From CBDAPI01 sp965248635 (GTDB lineage Bacteria; Acidobacteriota; UBA6911; RPQK01; CBDAPI01), in contig OZ252114.1 in the NCBI GenBank assembly GCA_965248635.1, forward strand, positions 4,092,001 through 4,156,000: DNA of 64,000 nucleotides. Direction: 5' to 3'. The notes beneath the pieces are model-generated. The model saw only the letters and a list, made by a program, of their open reading frames with translations, made no database searches and was not told the DNA's origin. The first letter of the stretch is position 1; every line of letters starts with the position of its first letter. Shown one piece after another: positions 1 to 9,819 of this stretch. The position numbers and the translations under genes are program-made.

Positions 1-769
1 TTCCCTTGGTGCCGTAGGACTTCCAGTAATCGTCGTAGGTGGGGTGATCGAGCAGCGTTTTTACCCAGGGACGATCCACCATTTCATCCAGGGCCGTGTA
101 CAAGGGGAGCCGCGAGAAGATCTCATTCCAGTCCATCAGAGGCTGATCGAAAATGCCGGGCCAGAAGGCCATGCCTCGATTGACCCACAGAAACTCGGCC
201 ACAAAAATCACGTTCAACTGAGGAATACCGTCATTGTAAAGATGGCCGAAGTTGGTTTCCTGATTGGCGCTCGGCATCAGGGCTTTCACGTGGGGGTTCT
301 GGTAGCGAGCGGGCATCACCTGGGTGAAGCCGTCATAGGAATGCCCGAAGGTGCCGATTTTGCCGTTGCACCAGCTCTGCTCTGCTACCCACTGCTGGGT
401 GTCAAAACCGTCGATCGGGTCGTTGATATAGGGATGCCACACACCTTCGGAATCGTGGCGGCCGCGTAAATCAACCAGCACCGCCGCATAGCCCCTCTCG
501 GCAGAATAGACAGCCCGAGGGACTACGCGCATATTGTTGTAAGCCGTGATCAGCAGTAAGGCGGGAAAGCGACCGGGCGCATCAGGCCGATAAACATCCG
601 CCGATAGATGGACGCCGTCACGCATCGGTACTTTGGCGTCCAGCGAGAACTTGACCTTGTAAGCGGGTCGAGAGAGCTCTGCCTGTCCGCAACCCAGGAC
701 CGTGAAGAGTGAAAAACAAAGGATAAAATTGATTGATGTGGAGTACCGGCTGGTTTCCGCTGTCGACAT
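1..769 (-). CDS. CocE/NonD-type alpha/beta hydrolase, lipoprotein (3' end cut by window edge)
   Basis: N-terminal 256 codons of a CocE-like hydrolase, very similar to the three paralogues downstream. The start is ATG at 769, preceded by an AGGAGG Shine-Dalgarno. A short signal peptide ends in a lipobox (TVLGC), so the product is probably a lipid-anchored exported protein. Family hallmarks seen are VPMRDGVHLSADVYRPDAPG, VDLRGRHDSEG, the nucleophile motif G-H-S-Y-D-G, the block QETNFGHLYNDG and the start of the YDDYWKSYG block. CocE/X-Pro dipeptidyl peptidase-type enzymes hydrolyse esters or amides; the substrate here is unknown. The catalytic Asp/His and the C-terminal jelly-roll domain lie outside the window. 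Divergent from the ceramidase-like gene at 900. Confidence 0.93.
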   Translation of the reverse strand, partial: MSTAETSRYSTSINFILCFSLFTVLGCGQAELSRPAYKVKFSLDAKVPMRDGVHLSADVYRPDAPGRFPALLLITAYNNMRVVPRAVYSAERGYAAVLVDLRGRHDSEGVWHPYINDPIDGFDTQQWVAEQSWCNGKIGTFGHSYDGFTQVMPARYQNPHVKALMPSANQETNFGHLYNDGIPQLNVIFVAEFLWVNRGMAFWPGIFDQPLMDWNEIFSRLPLYTALDEMVDRPWVKTLLDHPTYDDYWKSYGTKG

Positions 770-899
770 ACAATATCCTCCTGAAGCCGGAAATGTTTAC
801 GCTATCTTATGCGACTCGTGCTGCTACTGCATCCCCTGCTCTTTGGGCCGCTGTGCAGGGTCGAACCTGGAGTGCGACACTCCAAGAACCTGATGACTC

Positions 900-2255
900 A
901 TGAGTTCGTTTTTGGCGACCGGGAAAAATCTTCTATGGATGCTGTGCGCTACAGGCATGGCGGCGGGACCGGCGGCCGGCAGCTTCCGGGCTTCCTGTCT
1001 GAAGGTTGACATTACCCCCGACCAGCCCGTGCTCCTGCAGGCCTATCCCAGACCAGGGCCTTCAGAGGGGGTACTCGACAGGATCTACCATCGAGTCGTG
1101 GCCATGGACGATGGAAGCACTCAGGTGTTCCTGGTATCCAGCGATCTGGCTCTGATTCGCTTCGACGTCTACCGGGAGTTCTGTGCACAATTGGAAAGGG
1201 AGACCGGCATCAAGGCCGAGCAGGTCTGGTGGAACACGACCCAGACCCACTCGGCTCCCCAGGTCGGTCTTTCTGCCGAGAGTCCGGGAAGTTTCAAATC
1301 CAACCCCGAGTATTCGGCCTGGCTGAAAAAAGCGCTGATTGATGCCATTGGAGAGGCCCGATCGAAACTGGAGCCGGCCCGCCTGGGGGCGGCTACGGGT
1401 ATGTCCATGGCCAACATCAGCCGGCGGCCCAGAGAGGTCGACGGGAGTGTCCCCTATGTGGGGATGAATCCCGAAGGCCCGGTGGATCGGCAAATCGGGC
1501 TGATCCGGCTGGATCGGCAAATCGGGCTGATCCGGCTGGATCGGCCAGACGGGTCCCCGCTGGCTCTGATTGCCAGCTATGCCTTGCACGGCACCGTTCT
1601 GCCGGTAGCAGGTCCGGAGTTTCTTCTGGTCAGTGGAGATGCGCAGGGGGTCGTGGCCGAGTATGTGGAAGAAAAGCTGGGCGCCCCTCTCCTGTTGATG
1701 AGCGGCGCCGAGGGGGATGTGGCTCCCATCTACAGCACCATCACCATGCCCCATGCGAAAAACCAGGGTCTGAATCACCTGAGCCAGTTCAAGGTGCTGC
1801 TGGGAGATCGGATACTGGCGGCCAATCGATCGATTGCCGCGGTTACTTCCGAGGTGAACCTGTGGACGGGCAGGACAATGATCGAAACGCCGCTCAAGAG
1901 GGAGCAGAGCCAGTGGTACCAGGAGGCGATGCGGGATCTCACGCGGGAGACAGCTGAGGGGTTGATGGTGCGAATCCCGATTGACTTCTTGAAGATCAAC
2001 GAAGAGATTCTGCTCTGGGGCGCACCACTGGAGCTTTTCAGTGAGATTGGCATGCAGATTCGAGATCGCTCTCCCTTTCCCTACACGTTCTTTTACGGCC
2101 TGAACAACGGCTACCTCGGATATTTGACCACCAGGAAAGCTTTTGCTGAAGGAGGCTTCGAGCCCGGGATCTCGCCCTATACCGAGCAGGCGGAACACGA
2201 CTTCACCAGTGGCGTGCTGACCTACATCTGGGGTCTGGCAGGCCGAGGCCAATAA
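900..2255 (+). CDS. Neutral/alkaline ceramidase-like secreted hydrolase
   Basis: 451 aa with an N-terminal signal peptide (residues about 1-27), then the typical family start KVDITP and zinc-site elements TQTHSAP (His117) and YALHGT. It resembles the N-terminal domain of neutral/alkaline non-lysosomal ceramidases but lacks the usual C-terminal extension (full enzymes are about 650-780 aa). The position of the ceramidase nucleophile motif G-D-V-S-P reads GDVAP here, so true ceramide N-acylhydrolase activity is doubtful. A perfect 27-bp tandem duplication adds nine residues (DRQIGLIRL twice) that the paralogue at 11768-13048 lacks. No clear Shine-Dalgarno precedes ATG 900. Convergent with the CocE-type gene ending at 2370. 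Confidence 0.85.
   Translation: MSSFLATGKNLLWMLCATGMAAGPAAGSFRASCLKVDITPDQPVLLQAYPRPGPSEGVLDRIYHRVVAMDDGSTQVFLVSSDLALIRFDVYREFCAQLERETGIKAEQVWWNTTQTHSAPQVGLSAESPGSFKSNPEYSAWLKKALIDAIGEARSKLEPARLGAATGMSMANISRRPREVDGSVPYVGMNPEGPVDRQIGLIRLDRQIGLIRLDRPDGSPLALIASYALHGTVLPVAGPEFLLVSGDAQGVVAEYVEEKLGAPLLLMSGAEGDVAPIYSTITMPHAKNQGLNHLSQFKVLLGDRILAANRSIAAVTSEVNLWTGRTMIETPLKREQSQWYQEAMRDLTRETAEGLMVRIPIDFLKINEEILLWGAPLELFSEIGMQIRDRSPFPYTFFYGLNNGYLGYLTTRKAFAEGGFEPGISPYTEQAEHDFTSGVLTYIWGLAGRGQ
1484..1537. repeat. 27-bp perfect tandem duplication inside the ceramidase-like gene
   Basis: Two identical 27-bp units (1484-1510 and 1511-1537), followed by about 8 bases of a third. The unit is divisible by three, so the frame is kept and DRQIGLIRL is encoded twice. 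The paralogue at 11768-13048 has only one copy at this site (DRQVGLIRLE), so this looks like a recent slippage or unequal exchange event. Confidence 0.9.
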
Positions 2256-2279
2256 CAGGTGCCAGCCCCAAAATCAGAG

Positions 2280-2324
2280 CCCTTGCCTTTGCCCGTGCCC
2301 GTCAATCCAAGGCAAAGGCAAGGG
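2280..2324. terminator. Hairpin between convergent genes
   Basis: A perfect 14-bp inverted repeat (CCCTTGCCTTTGCC at 2280-2293 and its complement at 2311-2324) with a 17-nt loop. It lies in the 114-bp gap between two convergent genes (stops at 2255 and 2370). There is no T-run on either side, so a bidirectional terminator or 3'-end stabiliser is an inference from position and symmetry. Confidence 0.5.
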
Positions 2325-2369
2325 CAAGGGTGATGAGCGAGAAACTTGCGGCCGGCACTAGACCCATCC

Positions 2370-4166
2370 TCAGGGGATCACCGGCAGCACGAGGCGCGAA
2401 GGATACCGCTCGTTGTGATAGATCGTCTGACTGGCTCTCTTTATCTCCGCGCTCAGGCCTGAGGGGTTCCCGGTGTTGAGATTGCGGGCATAGCGGGGAA
2501 AGTCACTGCTCGAGACTTCCAGGCGAAGGCGATGACCGGCCTTAAAGACATTGCTCGTCTCCCACAGGCTGACCGTGTATTCATACACCTTCCCGGGTTC
2601 GATGGGAGCGGGGTGCTCCAGTGATTCCCGAAAGCTGGCCCTGTGAATTCCCTCACAGATGAGGATGGCCCGACCGTCGGGGTAGACATCGGTCAGGGCT
2701 GCCGTGAAGTCCGTGTCCACCGCACTCGACGCGGCATACAACTTGAGCTCCACCGGTCCGGTGATTTCCAGATCTTCTTCCAAAGGCTCTGATGTGTAAA
2801 CGAGAACATCCGGGCGAATCTGCACCGGGCGCCGATCCCGGGGACCCTGCAGTTCCGGATTGGTCGAAATACGCCCGCCCACGGTGGGAACCGGATACTC
2901 GGGATCGTAAACGAAACCGTCGGAAGGGGCATCCTGGGGAGAGGGGGTTGTACTCAAAGTACCGTCTCCGTAGCGAGTGTTCGCCTCCCCCCGACTGTTC
3001 AAGTAGAAGGAAGTGAATCTGGTTCTTGCCAGCGGCCATTCGCTTTCCAACCGCCACTGGTTGGCCCCCATGACGAAGATCTTGATGGGGGGCTCCTCCT
3101 CGAGTCCGTTCTCTATTCCTTTCAGCCAGAAGTCATACCAGCGCACGTGAAAATCGAGACTGTCATAGGTTGTGTCGTCGCCAAAGTCCACGGCCCAGTC
3201 CGGGTCCACGTAATTCACCGCGTGGGTCCACGGTCCGACCACGATCCTGGTTCCTTCCCGGGCGGTAGGAGAGCCGCCCTGCCTGCGAAACCCGTTGAAA
3301 TTTCTCCAGCCTTCGCGGAGCAGATTCCCGTACCAGCCATGGATGAAGTAGGCAGGGGCCTGGATGAGGCCATACTTGTCTTTGATCCCGTGGGCCTTCC
3401 AGTAGTCATCGTAGGTGGAATGGTAGATCCATTTCTTGACGTTGGGCAGATCCACAATGTCATCCAGGGCGGTGATCAGGGGTAATCGCCGGTAGATCTC
3501 ATCGTAATCAAGGAAGGAATCTCCCGAGTAGACACCGGCGATGGTGGGCTGCAATACCCTCCCCGAACCGAAAAGGCCGGCCGTAATCACCACATTGAGC
3601 TGGAGCACACCGTCGTTGTAGATATGCCCAAAATTGGTCTGCTGGCAGGAACTGGGCATCATGCACAGGACATGAGGACTTTGCAGAGGAGCCGGCATCA
3701 CCTGGGTAAAACCGTTGTAGGAATGGCCAAAGGTCCCGATTTTTCCATTGCACCAGCTCTGCTGCCCCAGCCACTGCTGGGTGTCATAGCCGTCCTCTGG
3801 TTCATACACGTAAAACTCGAACTGGCCCTCCGAGTCATATCGTCCTCGCACATCCACCATGGCCACTGCGTATCCGCGACGGGCGAAGTACAGGGCCATG
3901 CTCATGAACCCCTGAGTCCCGTGATAACTGCGCAGCAGCAGCGCCGGAAACTTTCCGGGCGCGTCCGGGCGAAACACATCAGCCGCCAGCTTTACACCAT
4001 CGCGCATGGGAACCGGCAGGTTGATCTGAGTCCTGACCCGGTAGACGGGCTGGGATCTAGGTTCCTTCGCGCCCTGTCCGGCAGCGCCTGCCGCCAGGGC
4101 AGCGCCGGCAAGCAGGAGGATGGTCAACGGGATCGGGAGAGATGGCATTCGACACTTGTTGGGCAT
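2370..4166 (-). CDS. CocE/NonD-type alpha/beta hydrolase, secreted
   Basis: 598 aa, full length for the family. The start at 4166 has an AGGAG about six bases upstream. A Sec signal peptide (residues about 8-30, hydrophobic with alanine-rich end) directs export. The hydrolase domain has VPMRDGVKLAADVFRPDAPG, VDVRGRYDSEG and the nucleophile motif G-H-S-Y-N-G with Ser149; a later GPWTH block probably supplies the catalytic His. The C-terminal half is the beta-rich X-Pro dipeptidyl peptidase C-like domain, ending in the conserved YPSRLVLPVIP. The substrate is unknown. It is one of four adjacent paralogues. Confidence 0.95.
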   Translation of the reverse strand: MPNKCRMPSLPIPLTILLLAGAALAAGAAGQGAKEPRSQPVYRVRTQINLPVPMRDGVKLAADVFRPDAPGKFPALLLRSYHGTQGFMSMALYFARRGYAVAMVDVRGRYDSEGQFEFYVYEPEDGYDTQQWLGQQSWCNGKIGTFGHSYNGFTQVMPAPLQSPHVLCMMPSSCQQTNFGHIYNDGVLQLNVVITAGLFGSGRVLQPTIAGVYSGDSFLDYDEIYRRLPLITALDDIVDLPNVKKWIYHSTYDDYWKAHGIKDKYGLIQAPAYFIHGWYGNLLREGWRNFNGFRRQGGSPTAREGTRIVVGPWTHAVNYVDPDWAVDFGDDTTYDSLDFHVRWYDFWLKGIENGLEEEPPIKIFVMGANQWRLESEWPLARTRFTSFYLNSRGEANTRYGDGTLSTTPSPQDAPSDGFVYDPEYPVPTVGGRISTNPELQGPRDRRPVQIRPDVLVYTSEPLEEDLEITGPVELKLYAASSAVDTDFTAALTDVYPDGRAILICEGIHRASFRESLEHPAPIEPGKVYEYTVSLWETSNVFKAGHRLRLEVSSSDFPRYARNLNTGNPSGLSAEIKRASQTIYHNERYPSRLVLPVIP

Positions 4167-4338
4167 GGGGTGCTCCTGACATGATCTGTAAATTGACGAA
4201 CTTCTCGGCTTGAGGAAAGATAGCAGCTGAGGAAAGAAACGAAAAGGCCAGCAGAAAACGAGACAGTTTTAAACGCCTCCCACACTGAGGCCCTTCCGAC
4301 TTTCAGAATCTCGGCATTTCCCCCGGGCTTGTCAAATC

Positions 4339-5763
4339 CTATTCGGAAACCAGACGGGTGTTTGGAAACTGGGCGAACCAGCCGAACCAGAAGGCCTGGT
4401 GGGATGGAAGCCTCTGCTGGCGCCGATTCTCGGGTCCGACAAGCGCATCCTCGGTGAGCCTCCATTTCCCGCCCTCGCTGTCGACGAGCCTCGACTCCCG
4501 GTCCCAGTCAACAAAGGTAACCCCCTCTGCCTCGTAAACCCGATTGGCCCCGGAACGATCCGTCAGGATCACAATCTTCCGGTAGCCTACCGTGTCGTGA
4601 TACAGAGGTCTTTTCTTGCGCAGAAATTTTGTGTCGTAAGCGACCGGAACACCTCTCAGGAACAAAGCCACTACTTCCTGCTTGTTCTTGAGCCGGTCAT
4701 CCAGCTCGGGAACCGGAAACATCAGCTCGTCGGTGCGGAAGTAGTCGCGATAGGCAACCCCTTCGCCGTAATTTCTCTCATGACCGGTGTCCAGTGACAG
4801 AACCTTCGTCTCCGGGTGCCGCTTCTTCCAGCTTGCCCAGGTGGTCGTCACGATGGGCAGCCGCTCCAGCCGTAGATCCTCTCCAGCCAGCTGACCGGCC
4901 ACCGGGATTCCCTCCAGGGCAGACCAGAGGGTTTTGGTCTCGCGATCGTACATCAACTTGTTGGAGCGATAGAGAAAGCCGCTGGTTCCAAAGTCGAACT
5001 TCCGTTCGCCGAGCTGCTGTTTGTAGAGGACCGCAGATCCACACAGAGTGCAATAGGCACAGGTCACGTCAACCCCGCCAATCGTGTCGTTGAACAGTTC
5101 GTGCCAGGCCAGTATTCGCTTCGGATAAGCGCGGGCTTCGCCATTGATGAACACTCCGAAGACGATATTGTCTTTGCCCAGGTACCTGGCCTCCCCGGCA
5201 CTGATCTGATCGGGGTGCTCCAGGGGTGGGATCCCGTCCGTTTTCACGCCTCCCCAAAGAATCTCATCCAGCCGGATCGTGTGTTTCATACCCGGGTAGA
5301 AGAACTGAGAAAGGCTGGGATCCATTGCCCGGTAAAGCTGAGCCTTGAAGACCGGATAGTCGGGATGGAGTTCTATTTCCTGATTCCAGATCCACTGATG
5401 CCACCGATCCGTCCTGAACGGAAGCTTCTGGTCTGTGTTCTCATCCAGCACCCGCCACAGCCGCTGGGCGCCACTGTGCCCGGCAGGCATTAGCAGCAGC
5501 ATCTCCAGGACCATAGGAGTGTAGCCAACATCCCAGTTCGCCCCCAGTCTTTCCCTGGCCTGGCTTCGGATCGACTTGTCGTCGCTGAGCAGATCGGCGA
5601 GAACGGTGGAAATAGGAAACTCGGGTCGATTGCCGGCAGGCTCGGCCACTCGAGCTGTGCCGGCGGGGATGCTCGACTCCAGGTACCCATTGAAGACACT
5701 GAGGGCGATCAGTGCAGCAAAAAGAAAGACAGAACAGATTCTGGAATAAATGAAATGGCGCAT
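4339..5763 (-). CDS. DUF3179 domain protein, membrane-anchored or secreted
   Basis: 474 aa. An N-terminal hydrophobic segment (about residues 9-25) suggests a signal or anchor. The middle contains the DUF3179 signature: GVFINGEARAYPKRILAWHE, then a Cys cluster CAYCTLC followed by GSAVLY, and LWSALEGIPVAG. The function of the family is not established. It lies between CocE paralogues on opposite strands, with a 172-bp gap before the next minus-strand gene, so it is probably transcribed on its own. Confidence 0.85.
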   Translation of the reverse strand: MRHFIYSRICSVFLFAALIALSVFNGYLESSIPAGTARVAEPAGNRPEFPISTVLADLLSDDKSIRSQARERLGANWDVGYTPMVLEMLLLMPAGHSGAQRLWRVLDENTDQKLPFRTDRWHQWIWNQEIELHPDYPVFKAQLYRAMDPSLSQFFYPGMKHTIRLDEILWGGVKTDGIPPLEHPDQISAGEARYLGKDNIVFGVFINGEARAYPKRILAWHELFNDTIGGVDVTCAYCTLCGSAVLYKQQLGERKFDFGTSGFLYRSNKLMYDRETKTLWSALEGIPVAGQLAGEDLRLERLPIVTTTWASWKKRHPETKVLSLDTGHERNYGEGVAYRDYFRTDELMFPVPELDDRLKNKQEVVALFLRGVPVAYDTKFLRKKRPLYHDTVGYRKIVILTDRSGANRVYEAEGVTFVDWDRESRLVDSEGGKWRLTEDALVGPENRRQQRLPSHQAFWFGWFAQFPNTRLVSE

Positions 5764-6025
5764 TTTTAATTCGGTCGGCCCATTCTATCGCTATCAGAGA
5801 TGAATGCGAGACTTTCACGTTCCATATTCCATATACACGAATCGGTTCTAGACCCCTCCCACACTGGCCCCACTCTCTCGGAATTTCAGGTTCGATATTT
5901 CAGTATGTTAGGATTCATTCCCATATTAAAGAACATCTTGGCTATCCCACGTTCTTGACCAGGTTCCTTTCTGGAAGGGAATCACAACATGGCGGTCGCA
6001 AAGGTCAGCTGGAAAGAGAGGCCCA

Positions 6026-7741
6026 ATGAAATCGCGAGTGTGTCCGTCCATTTCTCTTTTGGTGTTCATGGTGGCCTGCTCGGCCCCGGCTCCCGGGCCG
6101 AGCGGCCCATCCCAGCCTGTTTACGAAATCATCGATGAAAGCAAAGTGCCCGTTCCCATGCAGGACGGAGTCAACCTGGCCGCTCACGTCTACCGTCCCG
6201 ACGCCCCGGGCAAGTTCCCCGCTCTGATGTTACAGAGGTATTTTCGGGCTCCGTTTCAAAACGAACACGCCGAGTTCTTCGCCAAGAGAGGCTATGCTGT
6301 CGCTCTGGTCGACTCCAGAGGACGCTATGACTCGGGTGGGAAGTGGGTCCCTTACGTGAACGAACCCCGGGACGGCTACGACGCCCACCAGTGGCTGGGC
6401 CGGCAGGAATGGTCCAATGGCGAGATCGGGACCATGGGGATTTCCTACAACGGATTCACGCAGGTCATGCCGGCCACGCTGGCCAGCCCTTACTTGAGAT
6501 GTCTCATCCCGAGAGAAAACCAGCAGACCAACTTCGGTCACCTTTACAACGACGGCGTGATGCAGCTAAACGTCGTCTTCGAGTTCGGCCTCTTCACCAA
6601 GCAGGGCTCCCAGACTCAGAGAATCCTGCCTTCTGAAGATCCCCATTATCGCCGCATTCCGCTTCTCGCCGCGGTGGATGATTTCCCCCAGGTCGAGCAC
6701 GTGAAGGACTGGTTCGCACATGCCAAGTACGACGAGTACTGGCAATCCTACGGGATCAAGGAGAAGTACGGGCAGATCAAAGTACCGGCCTACTTCATGA
6801 CCGGATGGTACGACAATCTCGTACACGAGGGCTGGAGGAACTTTAAGGGCTTCACTGAGGAGGGAGGGTCCGAGAAGGCTCGCAAAGGCACGAAAATCCT
6901 GGTGGGACCCTGGCAGCATGGCGGTACCAACTCGTACCCCGAGCTGCTAGAGGTCGAGCTGAAGTGGTACGACTACTGGCTCAAGGGGGTTCAAAACGGC
7001 ATTGACAAAGAGCCCCCGATCAAAATTTTTGTCATGGGACCCGATGTCTGGCGATTCGAGAACGAATGGCCCCTGGCGCGGACGCAGTTCACGAAGTACT
7101 ACATCAAGAGCGGCGGCAAAGCCAACGGAGATCAGGGCGACGGAACTTTAGCTTCTACTCCAGGTCAGAACTCCCCCCCGGATCGCTATGTGTACGATCC
7201 CGGCAACCCGGTGCCCACCCTGGGAGGTCAGATCTCAACTCACCCCGAGATTCGGGGACCCAGGGACCGGAGCTCGGTACAAGGCAGAAAGGACATCCTG
7301 GTCTACACTTCCGCACCGCTCGAGGAGGACATGGAGATCACGGGTCCGGTTGATTTCAAGCTCTACGCAGCCTCCAGTGCGGTGGATACGGACTGGACGG
7401 CGACACTCAGCGATGTCCATCCCGACGGCAAGGCGATTACCGTCTGCGAAGGGATCCGGGGAGCCCGCTTCCGGGACTCTCTGGAGAATCCGACTCTCAT
7501 CGAACCGGGCAGGGTCTACGAGTACAACATCAGCCTCTGGGAGACCAGTTATGTTCTCAAGGCGGGACATCGGATCCGTCTCGAGATTTCCAGCAGCAGC
7601 TTCCCACGCTTCGCTCGAAACCAGAACATTGGTGAGCCTCTCGGTACCAGCGACAGGATCGTCAAAGCGAAGCAGACGGTCTATCACAACGCTGAATATC
7701 CCTCCCATCTGGTGCTGCCCGTGATTCCGGCAGGACAGTAG
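6026..7741 (+). CDS. CocE/NonD-type alpha/beta hydrolase, lipoprotein
   Basis: 571 aa. The start ATG follows GAGAGG with a short spacer. The signal peptide ends in lipobox FMVAC (Cys18), so it is probably lipid-anchored. It carries VPMQDGVNLAAHVYRPDAPG, VDSRGRYDSGG and nucleophile motif G-I-S-Y-N-G (Ser140), then GPWQHG as the likely His block, and the beta-rich C-terminal domain ending YPSHLVLPVIPAGQ. It is slightly shorter than its paralogues because the segment after GPWQHG is reduced. Its stop codon touches a remnant of another paralogue, and a further paralogue starts at 8023. Confidence 0.95.
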   Translation: MKSRVCPSISLLVFMVACSAPAPGPSGPSQPVYEIIDESKVPVPMQDGVNLAAHVYRPDAPGKFPALMLQRYFRAPFQNEHAEFFAKRGYAVALVDSRGRYDSGGKWVPYVNEPRDGYDAHQWLGRQEWSNGEIGTMGISYNGFTQVMPATLASPYLRCLIPRENQQTNFGHLYNDGVMQLNVVFEFGLFTKQGSQTQRILPSEDPHYRRIPLLAAVDDFPQVEHVKDWFAHAKYDEYWQSYGIKEKYGQIKVPAYFMTGWYDNLVHEGWRNFKGFTEEGGSEKARKGTKILVGPWQHGGTNSYPELLEVELKWYDYWLKGVQNGIDKEPPIKIFVMGPDVWRFENEWPLARTQFTKYYIKSGGKANGDQGDGTLASTPGQNSPPDRYVYDPGNPVPTLGGQISTHPEIRGPRDRSSVQGRKDILVYTSAPLEEDMEITGPVDFKLYAASSAVDTDWTATLSDVHPDGKAITVCEGIRGARFRDSLENPTLIEPGRVYEYNISLWETSYVLKAGHRIRLEISSSSFPRFARNQNIGEPLGTSDRIVKAKQTVYHNAEYPSHLVLPVIPAGQ

Positions 7742-7830
7742 TGCCGAACGTAAGGGACTGGCTCGAGCACTCGAGCTACGACGAGTACTGGAGAGCTTAC
7801 GGCGTCAAGGAGAAGTACGGGAACATCAGG
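7741..7830 (+). pseudogene. Internal remnant of a further CocE-type gene
   Basis: Read from 7741 the DNA encodes VPNVRDWLEHSSYDEYWRAY followed by GVKEKYGNIR. This matches the internal block of the neighbours (for example KDWFAHAKYDEYWQSYGIKEKYGQI in the gene just upstream). Homology stops abruptly at about 7830, and a stop follows within about 20 codons. It is too diverged to be a copy of the adjacent gene's own sequence, so it is a leftover of another family member. Confidence 0.8.
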
Positions 7831-8022
7831 CACCTATCGGCGGTCTCACAGCCGGAGTCCTGGTGTATGTCCCGTGCGTTGTCACGGAGCCTTTGAGTAC
7901 AATCTTCCCCATTGGCCCCGTTCGTGTAGGGCTTCTTCCGGCTAATTGCAAATTCTTGAAAAGTCTTCTAGAATCTTGTAAGTCAAGACTATAGAATCTG
8001 CGAAACAACGAGGTGAAATCTC

Positions 8023-9814
8023 ATGTCGAAGACAAGGTCTACCCGTTTGATGGGGCTGGTGAGGATGGGCCTGGTTTCCTGTCTGCTGGTTTCAGCGGCG
8101 GCGGCCCAGGCGCAGAGGTCCCACCCACAGTACAAAGTGAAATTTAAGATCGATGTTCCCGTTCCCATGCGAGACGGGGTCAACCTCTCGGCCGACATTT
8201 ATCGGCCCGACGCACCCGGCAAGTTTCCGGCCGTACTCGTGATGACCCCCTACAACAATATGTCGGGTGGGGGAGACATGACGCACGCGCTCTATTTCGT
8301 CGAACGGGGATACGTTGCCGTTCTGGTCGACCTGCGGGGCCGCCACGACTCGGAGGGCGAGTGGGACCCTTACGTGAATGATCCGCGCGATGGCTACGAC
8401 ACCCACGAGTGGATTGGTCGCCAGGAGTGGTTCGACGGAAACCTGGGAACCTTTGGCTACTCCTATCCAGGGTTCACTCAGTTGATGCCGTCGGTTCACG
8501 GCAGCAAGTATCTGAAGTGCATGGTGCCGGCGGTCTGCCAGCAGACCAACTTCGGACATCTCTACAACGATGGCGTCATGCAGCTGAACGTCACCTTCGT
8601 GGCCGGGTTTTTCTGGGCCGGCAATACCATGCAGTTCCTGCACGGGCCTGGCATCACCGACAACCCGATTCTGGATTGGGATGAGTTCTTTCCGCGCCTG
8701 CCTCTGATCACGGCCCTGGACGATATTGCCGATCTCCCCTGGCTGAAAGACTGGATCCGGCATTCGACCTACGACGATTACTGGAAAGGTTACGGAGTCA
8801 AGGAAAAGTACGGTCAGATCAAAGCGCCTGCCTACTTCATTACCGGCTGGTATGACAACCTGCAGCACGAGATATTTTCGCAATTTCAACGGCTTCCGTA
8901 AAGAGGGTGGTTCCAAGGAAGCCCGCGAGGGCACGAGGCTGCTGATCGGCCCCTGGACGCACCATGTGAACCACCGCATAGACGAATCCATACTGGATTT
9001 CGGCCCGGACATCTATGTCAACATCCTGGACGAGCACGTGCGCTGGTACGACCGCTGGCTCAAGGATATGGACAACGGGCTCGACAAGGAGGCCCCCATT
9101 CGACTGTTCGTGCTCAGAGCCAACAAGTGGCGAGATGAGTGGGAATGGCCCCTGGCTCGAACCCGCTGGACGAAGTTCTACCTGAACAGCGGTGGATTGG
9201 CCAACTCCCTTTACGGTGACGGGACACTGGGCACTTCTTCGCCTCCTCAGAGTTCCCCTCAGGACCGGTTCATCTATGACCCGGCCCATCCGGTCGAGAC
9301 CATCGGCGGGCAAACTGAGTTTCCTACCAAGAAAGTGGGTCCTCAGGAGCGCCGGGCGGTTCAGCGGCGTCAGGACGTTCTGATCTACACCTCCCAACCT
9401 TTGACCGAGAAAATGGAGATCACGGGCCCCATTGATCTCAAGCTCCATGCAGCCTCCAGTGCAATCGACACCGATTTTGCGGCCACTCTCACCGAGGTTT
9501 TACCCGACGGCCGGGTGGTTCATATCAGTGAGGGAATTGTCCGGGCCAGCTTTCGGGAGTCTCTGGAGAATCCGACTCACATCCAACCGGGGAAGGTCTA
9601 CGAGTACACGGTACATATCTGGGAGACGAGCTGGGAGTTTCAGCCGGGCAGCCGCATCCGCCTGGAGATCACCAGCAGCAACTTTCCCCGCTGGGCCAGG
9701 AATCTAAATACGGGCGCCCCCTTTGGGATGACCTCCGAGATGAAGACGGCTGAGCAGACGATTTACCACGATGCCCGCTACCCGTCGCACCTGATCCTGC
9801 CGGTGATTCCCTAA
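8023..9814 (+). pseudogene. CocE/NonD-type hydrolase with one +1 frameshift
   Basis: Two overlapping frames make up one family member of about 597 aa. The first (8023-8901) carries the signal peptide, VPMRDGVNLSADIYRPDAPG, the nucleophile motif G-Y-S-Y-P-G (Ser147) and the YDDYWKGYGVKEKYG block. The second, in another frame, continues from YFRNFNGFRKEGG to the typical YPSHLILPVIP end. The shift is at about 8873: CACGAG-A-TATTTTCGCAAT, where removing one base joins HE to YFRNF. Total length is 3n+1, as expected for a single inserted base. The start at 8023 has a good GAGGTG Shine-Dalgarno. It may be a young pseudogene or a one-base sequence error. Confidence 0.9.
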
Positions 9815-9819
9815 AATGC

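Noticed and set aside
1062..2252. Long minus-strand frame (396 aa) opposite the ceramidase-like gene
   Set aside because: It is the shadow of a gene with strong family motifs; its own translation has no recognisable domain and is rich in His/Gln/Pro as expected for an antisense frame.
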